From Celoporthe dispersa (Eukaryota; Ascomycota; Sordariomycetes; Diaporthales; Cryphonectriaceae), in assembly GCA_016584495.1 (NCBI GenBank), contig WAID01000007.1:854001-918000 (forward strand): a stretch of 64,000 nucleotides of DNA, in the 5' to 3' direction. Shown here in pieces: positions 11,339 through 22,495 of this stretch (its first letter is position 1; each line of letters starts with the position of its first letter). The translations under genes and the position numbers were made by a program. The notes under the pieces were generated by a model, which was given only the letters and a program-made list of their open reading frames with translations, was not told the DNA's origin and did not search any database.

Positions 11339-13588
11339 ATGAGCTCGGCCAACATGTGGTCTGACGACGAGGACGGGTCGTCGAGCTCCTCGCTGAGCGG
11401 CGGGACTACGGGCGAGAGCGCGTCTTCCTATTCAGAAGTCCACTGGCCGCTGCCCCTCATGACGGGCGAGCTCCCTGCCTTCAAGTCGGCCGACATGGAC
11501 ACGGACGAAGACGCCATGCATGACCTGCATGACCCCGCTACACCCACCCAAGACCACTTCTACAACGCATACATGCCCGACGGCGATGACGATGACGATG
11601 ACATGGTCGGCGGTGCTGGCGCACATGTGGACATCCTTGCGGTCACCAATGTTCTGTCCCAAGGGATCGAACTGGATGATGAGTTCGAGCAGGCGGGAAC
11701 AATGCTACCGCCGAGCCAGGGTCTTGGAGGCAGCGCTCAGCCTCTGGCCGTACCTGGCCAGATCCCAGGGGTCTTCTCGCCGTACGGCCTGGGGTCCAAT
11801 ATTGCCCAGCCTGCCCACTATCTCGGCTTTGAGGAGCAACAACCGCCGGCGCAGCCGACGATGACGGCACCTACATTGCTCATCGAGGCGGCACTGCAGG
11901 GCGACCTACCGAATGCGCATCAAGACGGACAGGAGGGAAACATGACCACCATCAACCACCACATGGCGACAGGAGTACAGGTTATCCACAACCAGCAGAT
12001 GGTCCATCCTACTGTCGTAGCCGCCGGCATGCATGCGACCGCCCTCGGACCCGATAACTACAACCTGTCAAGCTTCATTGAAGCGTGGCAGGGTGCGGCG
12101 TGGCAGGGCCTGGCACGGGAGCGCGGTCGGTATCCTTGGCCCGACAGGATAGACCAACAGCTGTCGCGGAGCGTGATGTACATCGACTATATGGACCTGG
12201 AGGGAGACAGATGCGATGTGCAGGGCGTAGACTGGGAGGACCTCGGTGTGACGAGGGGCGAGGCCCGCGAACGGAGGTTGATCACGTACAAAAATTACGT
12301 CAACGTTCCCGACTCGGACCGCTGGGAGGTGAGCACGGCAGCGTTACAGCCAGGCGCTTTGACTGCACCTGACATTGCCTGACTGGACATGGCTCGCTAA
12401 CTGCTGTCCAGGGAGACCCAGGCACTGCTGCCCAGCACCGGCGACTACTTTAGGTTCCGCGGCCTGGACGTCCGAAAGAACATCAACCTCGCACACTTCC
12501 AGCTCCGCAATGTCCTGGCCTCGACCTCCCGGAGCTCGGTCTTCTATCCCAGCCAGTTCGCCATTAACGAGTTCAACCCGATCACCGGCAAGACCAAACT
12601 GGGCATGCGGTCTGGGGAGATCCCGCACTTCCAGGTCTCGACCCTGGCCGCGGGTCACGACACCCTGGTGGCAGGAGGGTTCTTTGGCGAGTATCTTTTC
12701 CGGAGGCTGTCCTCGGAGGGCAGCGTAGACACACGCGAAGGGACGATCACGACCGATAACAGCGGAATCACGAATCACGTCCAAATCTATGCGTCGCGCA
12801 CGTCTTCAAGCCCAAGAGCCGCATTCGCCTCGAACGACAACGGCTTCCGTGTCCTGGACATCGAGACGGAAAAGTTCATCTCGGAGACGTATTTCCCCAA
12901 CCCCGTCAACTGCTCAGCAATCTCTCCAGACCGACGCCTGCAGGTCATGGTCGGCGACCAGCGGCAGGTCCTCATCACCAAGGCAGAAGCGGATGGTCAG
13001 CCCGAGATCCTGAGGACCCTCGACGGCCACAGGGATTTTGGGTTTGCCTGCGACTGGGCAGACGACGGCTGGACCGTAGCGACGGGATTCCAGGACAAGT
13101 CTGTGAAGATCTGGGATGCACGCCGGTGGACTGATGCCCAGGGGGTGCCCACACCAGTATGCACACTCAGATCCGAGGTCGCAGGCGTCCGGTCACTCCG
13201 CTTCTCACCGCTCGGGTCCGGCAAGCGAGTGCTGGTGGCAGCCGAGGAGGCAGACTTTGTCAACATTTACGATGCCCAGACATTCCAGTCGAAGCAGACC
13301 TTTGACTTCTTTGGAGAGATTGGCGGCACCTCCTTCGTGAACGAGGGCCAAGACCTGCATATCCTGTGCTGTGACCCGAACAGAGGCGGCCTCTTCAGGC
13401 TCGAGAGGTGTGGCATGGGTGCAGAGCGGCACCACGACCCCGAGGACCTCGGGATGAAGCCCTATGCCGCATGCAAGGACAGCAGCTACGACTGGCAGAA
13501 CCTCGAGGCCACGCCGCGACGGCGACCACGATATTGCGAGACACGGCGGCGGCGAGCTATCATCCCATACTCGCTTCAGCCCTTCTAA
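11339..13588 (+). CDS. WD40-repeat protein (S. pombe C2A9.03-like family)
   Basis: About 721 residues. An acidic, low-complexity N-terminal third (Asp run near residues 82-87) leads into a conserved block with MYIDYMDLEGDRCD and YKNYVNV. The second exon carries NINLAHFQLRN, then WD40 blades (for example GHRDFGFACDW and DKSVKIWDARRW) and a conserved tail (GGLFRLERC). The arrangement matches a family of uncharacterised fungal WD proteins, from memory of family members; the molecular role is unknown. An intron is visible at 12329-12411 (GTGAGC, branch GCTAAC, TCCAG). Exon 1 ends in phase 0 but the conserved exon 2 frame begins at 12413, so one base is surplus, probably in the GGG at 12411-12413. 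An alternative ATG lies five codons downstream. Confidence 0.8.
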
Positions 13589-14897
13589 ACGACAGAACTA
13601 AACAACCAGCTCGACGGGGCCGACAACAAAAACACATACAGACCTACTACACACATACCCATCCACCTCCCCCGAGACTTGATCTAATGATAACGCACAT
13701 GATACCCATCGAAACATAACACCTGAATCGCTCTTCTATTTTTATTCTTTTTTTCTTCTTTTTTCATGTCTCAATACAGGCGGATCACAAAGCTGGAATT
13801 GCATTATTCATGTATGAACGAGTTCCCTAACATGAGGGCAGCGCCTCACGAGTTGGAGTTTTAAGAGCATGTCATGTTCATCTGGAAGCGTCTGATATTC
13901 TGATAGCCCAAATCGGTCCCTATCTTGTTTCCATTGTTTCCAATGATTTAGTATTATTTTTCTAGCCATGAGTTTTCTCTCTCACACACACACACATACA
14001 TCTGTCCACACACACACCAGCATCCTTTATACACGCTTGAATGGTCAATTCATAATTGGTACGGGAGTATGGCTACTGGGGGGGGGAGCATGGGGACGGA
14101 TGGATGGATGGTGAGTTTTGATGATTTATCTCTTCGATCGAGCAAGTTATAGGTTCCTCCAGGTCGTCCTTATGGCGCACAAGGCAAGGTAAATCAGGAT
14201 CATTGACAAGTGGGATACGGTACATTTTTTTTCTTTCCTGTGCCTTCCCTTTTCTTGTATGGGCGTTTTGTCTGCTCCCCAGACATCCCATCTTGCATGG
14301 TGTAATGAGATGGAGGATCATGGGACGACGTGGTCAGCTGCCTCTTTCTTTTTAACTTTTGTTGTCACCGTCTGATATTGAATGCCGTCTTGTATACATT
14401 TATGTATTCACGTAGGTATTTGTATACGAGGCAGGGGATATCTTGTTAATTGTGCAATGGGAGGTGGATGCACACACGCTGGTCGTGAGATCTCCCTCTC
14501 GAGGGTGTGTGCACAGGACTAAGCCAACTTTGCAGAAGTCATCTCCAGTTCACCCCTAGAGGATCCCAAGTATTTGGTCTCACGGTGGGAAACATGCAAG
14601 CTGCTCTCGAAATCGACCGACAAAAAAAGGTAGTCTGCAATAAATTCTTTGCCTACTCGCATACATGAGAGCTGATGGGAACTCCCCTCAGGTTGTCCTT
14701 GCAAGAAAACAGCACCCCTCTGGGAGAGAGACACAGACCCAGCGTACGAACGAATCTATACACACAAAAACAGCAAGGGCGCAGGACAACACATCTCCCA
14801 CACACAAACCCAAACCCAAACACCCAGAACCTCACTCCTCCCTTCCTCCCCGTTCCCCTTTCCTTCCTCTACTCACAACGTTGCGGCGCAACCCATC
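13589..14897. other. Intergenic, tail-to-tail between WD40 gene (+) and btgE-like gene (-)
   Basis: No coding exon recognised. Contains T-rich tracts (about 13738-13765), CA repeats near 13983-14010 and 14760-14830, and a short G run near 14079. It must hold the two converging 3'-UTRs. Nothing else seen. Confidence 0.5.
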
Positions 14898-16989
14898 CTA
14901 CAGCGCCGCGACGAGGGCCTCCCAGGCGGCACCGACGGTACCGAACAGGGTAGGCACGATACCCCAGCTCTGCTCGCAGTTGTACTCGCCAGCGGCCTTC
15001 CACTTGTCGTCGAACATGCTGAACAGCACGACCCTGTCGCCGACGGTCTCGAGGATGCTGGTGATGGCGAGGGCCTGGTTGGCGACGGAGGGGACGGCGA
15101 GGCCGATGGTGTCGCCGGAGGTTGGGTAGCCGGACTCGAGGATGTAGCCGGTCAGGCCGCTGCAGGCGCCCTCGATGATGTCGAGCTGGGACTGGACGAA
15201 GGCACCGGCGTCGGAGGGGGCGACGGTGGAGGTGAAGTAGGCGTGGGCGTTGGCGGCGACGACGTCGATGAGCGGGCACAGGGCGGCGGCGAACTCGGTG
15301 TCCTGCCAGGTGGCGACGACGTCGGTGGTGGTCCAGGGCCCGCTGTACAGGGAGCCGAGCTCGGACTTGACGTGGGTGACGAGGGCGGCGAGCTCGGCGG
15401 CGGTGCAGTACCCGTCGTTGTAGGCCTCGTTGGCGACGGCGAACAGCTCGACCAGGCCCATGTTGTCCCAGGACTGGAAGGCGGCGATCTGGTCGGCCAC
15501 GTCGGGCGAGGCGTTGGTGCAGCCGGCCTCGCCGATGTAGATGCCCGCGATGATCTTGAGACCCCACTTGGCGGCGGCGGCGCCGACGTTAGGGAGGGTG
15601 TCGCAGTCGGTCGAGTACACGCGCACCGACGAGAAGCCGGCGGCGGCCACGGCGGCGAGGTCAGCCTCCACGGCCTCGGCGGTCTGGCAGTCGCCCGTCA
15701 CGGAGTTGTAGGGCGTGTAGGTCAGCGACCAGGGGGAGGAGCCAGAGCCGCCCAGGGTGGCGGCGGACGACGAGGAGCTGGCGGCAGAGCTGGCGGAGGA
15801 GGCCGAGGCGGAGGCGACGACGACGCTGCTGGCCGAGGAGGCGACGAGCACGGGGGCGGCGGAGCTGGTGGTGGCAGCGACAGCGGCAGCAGAGGAGGCG
15901 ACGACGGGAACAGCGGTGGTGCTAGCCTCGACGGAGGCGTAAGGGCAGTAGACCACGGTGGAGGTGACGACCTCGGTGGTGACGGCCGGGGCGGTGTAGG
16001 TGCCAGGCAGGTAGGTGGAGATGACGGGGACGGTCACGGTCTCGGAGGAGGCGGTGACCGTGGTCGTGGTGCCGGGCACGATGGTGTAAGTACCAGCCAC
16101 AGGGCAAGTCTGCAGATGTGTTAGAAAAAAAAAGCCTTCTTCTTTTTTTTGAACATGTAGGAAATGTTACTGCACTACTTACATAGACGGTCTCCTTGAT
16201 GACGCTGGTGACCACACCGGCGCTGTTGGTCGAGACGGTGGCGTACGGGCAGGTGACGACTGTGGAGGTCTCCACGACACTAGAAAGAAGTGTGTTAGGC
16301 TTTGGTTCATATTGTTTGTCCCCGAACTGGTGGGACAGAGGATACGGAGGGGGAGAGAGAGAGAGAGAGAGAGCGCGCGAGAGAGGAGGGACCTACGTGG
16401 TGGTGCCACCCAGGGTGTAAGTGCCAGCAGTGCAGACTGTCGACGAGGGCACAACGGCCGAGGTGGTAGCAGTCACGGTCATGGTGCTGGCCGGGAAAGT
16501 ATATGTGCCTAGAGAGAATTAGTATGCAAAGTACCATAAAGAAGATTCAATTCAAAAAATCAGCAGCATTGGTTCACACTACTACTCACCCGAGGTAGGG
16601 CATGTCTGGGCCGCAGGCGTGGGAATCGCCGCCGCCGAGGAGGTGGCAGCAGTAGCCGTCACAGTGGTGGCCTCCGACGAGTAGAGGGTCTGGATGGTCG
16701 TCGAGGTAGATGTGGTGGTGGTGTCTGGGTTCGCAGGCTGCGCATTAGGAGTGGGAGTCCCTATACATCATCGTCCACCTTTGTCAGTCTCTCTTCATCC
16801 TGTAACGTTGTCCCAACCAACAAGTCAAGACATACAGATGAAGTCACCGGTGATGGTCTTGACCACAGGGGTGCAGGCCTGGTCGGTCCCGTTCTGCCTC
16901 CTCATGTGAAAGGCCTCGTGGCCGTGTCTCTGGTTGTGGGCGCTGGCACCTCCGAGGAGGGCCGCGACGGCCATGACAGATCCCTTCAT
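14898..16989 (-). CDS. btgE: Secreted GH17 family cell-wall protein, btgE-like
   Basis: 581 residues in five exons (16989-16836, 16760-16590, 16508-16397, 16279-16183, 16109-14898), all with good GT-AG sites and consistent phases. A signal peptide (residues 1 to about 17, ending SA-HN) is followed by wall-protein modules of the form CP..GTYT plus Thr/Val-rich strands, with CPYATV and CPYASV copies. A Ser/Ala linker precedes a C-terminal GH17 (beta-1,3-glucanase-like) barrel. The likely catalytic acids are Glu in VANEAYN (about residue 406) and Glu in YILESGYPT (about 501). This layout is that of Aspergillus BtgE, annotated as a beta-glucosidase/glucan-remodelling enzyme; a wall-bound adhesive or glucan-modifying role is inference. 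It has no frame breaks. Introns separate the wall modules. Confidence 0.92.
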
Positions 16990-18670
16990 GTTTTCCTTTG
17001 CTTCCGGATTAAGGCCTAAGAATTATTACTTGGACTGTCGAGTCTGTAGACGCAAGAATTCCGAAATATCGTCGGTACGTGTGTGTGTGTGTGTGTTTGT
17101 ATATATTATGCCGGTGGCAGGTTGGTTTGTTGGTGAACGAGTGCCCGCTAAAAGAGTGAAGCGGTAGTTTGGTGATATTAGATTAAGGTACGGGGGAGGA
17201 AAGCTGGCGATGGCTTCCTTTAAACTTGACGATATCACCACAGCAAAGGGGATACCAAGATGGTCCGTGAAGGAGGGAAGAGGAAAAGGGAAAGGGGAGA
17301 GGGAGACAGTAAGAAGAGCCAAGAGGAGATCATGGGCTTGTTATTTTATTCCGTCCTAGTCAGAAAAGAAGCGGTCGGTGGGCCGGGCAGTGTTGGTTGT
17401 GGTGGATCCGGGGAGAGAGAGGGCGTTCGCTGGCACCGCACCCACCGCAACAGACCACCCACCTTTCTTTCAACACCGCCGGCCCCCCCCCCTCTCCCTT
17501 CTCTTCGTCTTCTTCTTCTGCGCGCGCGAGGGTGACAGGGTGACCTGCACGCACTAACAAATCCCACGGTCGTTCGCCCTCGATGACATGCACGGCGACT
17601 CTGCTGTGCTGATCTCCCATCGAGGCATAATCTCCACACTCTCATCTCATCACCTCGTCTACCCACCCGGGAGGTGGCTCATTACCTAGAGAGCGGAGAG
17701 GGGTGGGAATCCTTCTTCTGACTGAACACTGCCTGAGCCTGACGATCTCTCTCTCGACTCTCCTGTGGAGTGTCCTCTCGATCATGGATGAACGAGCACT
17801 GAGTGGACGGACGTTACCGCACGCCAAGAGAAGGGGGGGGAGGGGAGGGGGCCCAGAGTGGCATCGTGGGCGCCTTGTCGAAATGACCTACCACGCCTAC
17901 CTGACAAGACGTTTTTTCGGTTGTCATTTTTCCTTTTCCCTTCGAGTCGGCCCTGAGCGCCCCCCTCGAGTCTACCAGGCCCCGTATACGGTACCAGTAC
18001 CATACTATAACGGTAGAGAAAAAGGCTCAAGCCCTGCCAAGCCCATGCGAGATGAGGGCTGTCGCTTGAACTAAAATGGATAGCGAGCATTTTAGACCGG
18101 GGAATTTCCCTCGAAAGCGCCATACATGAAGCCGAAAAAAGGAGGTGTGCCCGACCGGGACGTCATCATGGCAAGAACCTGGAGAAAAACAAAGGGCCTC
18201 CTAACGTGAGAGAGAAAAAAATATGACAGACGCACAATGGCCACGGCCAGGGCGCATGGCCAGGGCGCAAGGTCAAGGGGAGGTGGCAGCGGTGGAGAGA
18301 GCATGGAGGGAGAGAAGGGAAAAGAAGATGGAGGGGGGGCCTACGGACTTGGCCACTTAACGATAAGGTTGGCCTGGTGGGTCCTGCAGGGTCGGGAAAT
18401 TAGCTTAGCGATATTGGATTTCCACTCTGGGCTGTCAAAGATAGGATTGGATGAACGGCGATCAGCGGGGGTTCATTCTCTGCTAATCTCTTGGCCTCAT
18501 CCTTCTCTTTCTGTCAACCGTTGCAGAAGAAGAGAGAGGGGGCGCGAGAGGGAGAGGGAGAGAGCAAGGGAAAGGGAAAAGAAAAGAGGCTGTCTCTTGG
18601 TGGTGAGCCCCGATACTATAGATCTCATAGTACGGTCGGGAGGCTGAGAATGGAACACGGCTACTATACA

Positions 18671-18686
18671 TAGTAGTAGTAGTAGT
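18671..18686. repeat. (TAG)n microsatellite in a GTAC/TAGTA-rich patch
   Basis: Five TAG/TAGT units flanked by further CATAGTAGTA copies at about 18688-18700. Seen directly. No function implied. Confidence 0.8.
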
Positions 18687-18992
18687 ATACATAGTAGTAA
18701 CTACTGAAAATACAGTGGTACTTGTACAATGACATGAGACTTTTGTTGTTCTTTTGGCAGACTGGCTCTGTGTATAGTTCTTACACACACACACACACAC
18801 ACACTACTCGATACAGTAGATCAACTGGTCATAGGACCCGAACGCCTAGCCGCCACAGCAGAGAGCGCAATTTGCCGTCCGAAATGAACAGCTTGGCCTA
18901 GGGTACCTTTCCTCAACAGCGATTCGGTGACAAGAGAACAGTGTGCCAAGTGAGCCGGCAGATCTGAGGGCGCCATCCGATGACTCGGGCGT

Positions 18993-18993
<1 letters not shown>

Positions 18994-19031
<38 letters not shown>

Positions 19032-19075
19032 GCTTCTGCCTGGAGGTCAATTCTCGATATGGCATCATTACTGTA

Positions 19076-19106
<31 letters not shown>
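18994..19106. repeat. Inverted (GA)n ... (CT)n pair, potential long hairpin
   Basis: A GA run (18994-19025) is followed after about 54 bases by a CT run (19080-19106). The two arms are perfectly complementary over about 27 bp, so the strand could fold into a hairpin with a 54-base loop. The repeats are seen directly; hairpin formation in vivo is inference. Confidence 0.85.
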
Positions 19107-19110
<4 letters not shown>

Positions 19111-20564
19111 CTGAGCTCGACGGCAGGACAGAACAGTCACTGTTGCCGGCTCCAGACATGTCATAATGAGCACTTCTATGTATAGCAAGTAGGGTGATGA
19201 GGATGCTGATGGCCAAAGGCGCCCTCGCTCTTCCTTCCTCGGTGGCCGCCATAGCAGCCTGCTCTGAGGTCAGTCCGTCAGTCACACAATTCAGTCCCTC
19301 CAGTCAGACCTGTCAGCAGCGGCAGCTCACCCTCACCGCTCGAAATATATCACGATCATCCCCCCCCCCCCAGCTCGTAAATAAGAAATGGGACTGGCGA
19401 TCTCATTCTCCAGCGAAAGCCACGACTAAGCAAGCGCACACCCATTCCCCCCCTCCCCTCGGCGCCCCGCCCGTCTGCTTGGTTCCTGCATATGGGGGCC
19501 ACGCTAAATAAGTAAAATCCAGGAACCAATGCAACCCTATGAGCCCCTGTCCCGGTTTCCCCTCCATTGTGAGGCTGTGAGCACACACACACACACACAC
19601 ACCCTGCGTCGCTCTGTTCTCCGGCAGAGACGGAGAGAGGGACCCTTATCTTGGTTCGTCTCTCCAACGAACCAGACGAAGACCTGCCGTGAGTAACGGG
19701 ACCTTTGTGTGCACAGTGCTCAAGAGGGAGGCAAGGAAGAAGAAGAATATGAAGAAGAAGAAGAAGAAAAAACATCGCATGGGTACAGTTCATGAGCCAG
19801 CGTTCATTAAGGCGTCTGGGAAAGTGACAAGTCAGTCGATCACGAGGTCTCGAATCGAAGTTCACCCTGGTGTCTGTCCATCTCTACCTCCAAAGCTCGG
19901 GTCATCATGCGCTCAGGTTCAAGATAGTAACAGAAGAAAAGAAGAAGAAGAAAAGAGGGATCCTCGTGTCGCGCATAGCCAAGACCAGAGCTGGGCACCC
20001 GCCGTGGATCTCCAGCACCCAAGCGCCTCCTTTGATCTCCCCTTCTCGAGTTCGCCAGGTCCGAAAAAGTCCCAAAATGATAATTTAGGGCAAACCATCA
20101 ATTACCAGAGAGGGAATCCCATGGGTCGAAATGCATGCTCACAGAGCCCCATGAGATATACACGGATTCCCCCCCCCCCTCTTCACATGAGTTGTGCCTC
20201 TTGTCCGTGTCCTCGAACGTTTCGCGAAGACTGGAAGAGGGGACGGGACTGGCTTCCCGCAAAGACCCTCGTAGTCCAGCACAGCCAAGTTGCTCATTCT
20301 CCAGGACGGCGCCGGGCCTCTTCCCATCATGTCCGGATTGTTCCAAGGCGAACCGTCTCTTCCCACTCCCAGCCAAAGCCCCAGGCGATCCTGCCAGAGC
20401 AAGTGCCTCTTCAGATGCCCGATTGTTCTCGTCCCAACACGGCCCGTGTTGACACCAGACGTGCTCCCGTGCCTAGATGCACCCTGCACAGCTCCTAGAC
20501 GGACAGAGTCCCCCCTCTTCAAGCTACATTTTCGGCGCGTTTCTGGCTAGCAACCAATTCTTCC

Positions 20565-21204
20565 TCAAATCCGAACCCCTAGACCAGCGAGGATGAGGCA
20601 CAGAGCCAGGGATGCCATCTGCAACCTACTTAGTAAACCTCTGCCGCCTGCGCTGGAACAAGACGACCTACCGAGATCTTGTCGCTGCCTCTCCTCGCCC
20701 CACGAGCTGCCGCAGACTCCCCTACCAGGCCCGTAGTAGCAACAGTAGAGACTGAGCCAGACACGGATCCCTCGACGCTACCCGCTGTCGTCCGGGATTC
20801 CTCCGGAGGAGTGGTTCTTGTGGCTCCCGCTGTGGTCGACCACTGCGTGGTCAGTGGTGGCATGTGATCAAGGGTCACTGACCAGCTGGTTGAGGACATG
20901 GCGTGTGGATCCGCCGCTGCCGTGGTGTCGTGGGCCGTCAGGAAGGTGGAGGTGGACGGCACCTCAAGCGAGTTGGTATCTACCACGAGGGTTGTGGGCA
21001 GACTGGGGCCGATGAGGCTGGAGGGGAGATCGGAGGGCACGATGGAGAGCGGGAGAGAGATGGCCGTGGTGGTTGAGCCCGGATCCCACGCGGAGGCACC
21101 TGTGGTCATTGTGCTGGTGTCCAGATTCCTCATCCTCTCTGAACCGGTCTTGAGGGCAGCTGTGGAAGGGCTGATGTTGCAGATAGATGGGGCACAGACA
21201 TATG
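20565..21204 (-). CDS. Ser/Thr-rich, probably GPI-anchored wall protein, 5' part unresolved
   Basis: Two 3' exons can be built. Exon A (21204-20672) encodes about 178 residues with a Cys pair (YVCAPSICN) and a long mucin-like Ser/Thr/Ala stretch. An intron at 20671-20619 has donor GTAGGT, branch-like TTACTAAG and acceptor TTGCAG. Exon B (20618-20565) encodes 17 residues, starting MASLALCLILAGLG, a typical hydrophobic GPI-signal tail just before the stop. Exon A begins after an acceptor CCTCAG at about 21205 in phase 1. The upstream exons, expected to carry a signal peptide and perhaps a Cys-rich domain (CFEM-like is possible), could not be assembled. Frames around 21550-21760 contain an IPSC motif but are broken. 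I am fairly sure of the tail and unsure of the rest. It could be a decayed gene. Confidence 0.45.
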
Positions 21205-22495
21205 CTGAGGAGCGGAGACAGCGTTGGTGGTATGGCTCACGGGACTGGACCTAGAGCCGGACGGCGTGGGGATATCAAGCCGGTGATGCAAGTACTATTT
21301 CGTCAGATATGATGCGTCTCCAAGAAAAGAGGAGCCGTCGGAAGATGTGTACTGGCTATAGTGGTGGTTGGTCTTGTGATAACCTTATACCAGCATTACT
21401 GATATCTCGCAAGGGTGCCTCGTTGATGCTCCAGCTCCTGGTTGGCGTCAACCTTGCGGGAGAACCACACAGCCGAGGCGAAGGCCTCTGCCGGGGGATT
21501 CAGCTTTGGAATCTCCTCAGCCCTTTGCAGATTGGACGCGAGGGTCACGATTGCGTCTCTTCGGCATCTGTCTGTCACAAGGAGATGCCTTCTGGGCGAG
21601 TCCTGCTGGCGAGAGGGTGCAGGTCCCTTGATACTCTGGATGGTGGTGAATGGCGTTGTCGCCTGTATATCTCAGACAGCAAGAAGGTATATTCCGATAC
21701 AGCTGTGCGCTTCGACGAACTGAACCTGTTTTCGTCGGGTGGACAGAAACCAGCCGCCGTGAGATGGGATGCAGATGAAAGTAACTTAGGAAGGCATCAC
21801 GAACCCGCTTGATTCCCAGCCGGGTTACGTCATGCCTTTCGAGGGATTAGAAAGAGAGAAGAGAGTGGTCCGACGACGAACAAATAGGAATCCCACAACA
21901 AGATATCCCCAATCGATCAAGAGCTTCGATCCGTGTGGCGCACAGTCAAGGCCACAAACCCCTGCGCAGACGCAGCAAACCGGATTTATTGCAGATCGAG
22001 GCCCTATTGGTGCACTTCGGGATGCATCGTATGAACTATAGTATCCGAGCGGCTCATAGACTGATGATCAGCCAAGGGGACCTGAGGGTGGGCGGCTGGC
22101 CTTGCTCTGAGCAGTTCCTCGAGAAATATGCTCGTTAAATGCAGGGCGGGGGAGACGACAGCGGACCCAGCCACTGCTGTCACCCGTGCCACCACGCCAA
22201 CGGACATGTCGCATCCTCATACGAGCCACTGAGGGGTCTTCTAGGCCATCCTGCTCAGGTCGTGGCTATTCTCAACCTCAAAGTGGTCTGGCGTCATGTC
22301 GTGCAAGGTGACGCTGTAGAGAGGTTGATGAAACCATGTTTGTACGTACCGAATGCTATCCACAGTGTATGGATAGGGAGTTATCGATAAGGCACATCGA
22401 TAAGATAAGGCATTGCACTCAAACTTTTTGGACATCATCAATGCTCTTGCCCTCTTCTCGCCTGCTGCTTTCACCTCAAGACGGCCCGCTTCACA
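21205..22495. other. Spacer: unresolved 5' part of the minus-strand GPI-type gene and promoter of the CYT-4-like gene
   Basis: The left part probably contains the missing exons of the minus-strand Ser/Thr-rich gene; several short frames exist (for example 21578-21396, -) but none joins cleanly. The right part (about 22150-22495) is the presumed promoter and 5'-UTR of the mitochondrial RNase gene. No simple repeats of note. Confidence 0.4.

Larger units (their letters stand above)
16990..20564. other. Gene-poor spacer with many microsatellites
   Basis: No gene supported. The left few hundred bases are the promoter and 5'-UTR of the btgE-like gene. The rest is marked by simple repeats: a GT run near 17079-17096, a TAG run at 18671-18686, CA runs near 18784-18804 and 19579-19602, and the GA/CT inverted pair at 18994-19106. 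A GTAC-rich patch lies around 17985-18010 and 18600-18740. Several open frames of 90-270 codons cross these repeats but show no domain or codon bias. Confidence 0.5.

Noticed and set aside
15243..16124. Long plus-strand frame (293 codons, Gly-rich) over the btgE-like gene
   Set aside because: It is the antisense shadow of the GC-rich GH17 exon. The minus-strand product has conserved catalytic motifs and clean splicing.
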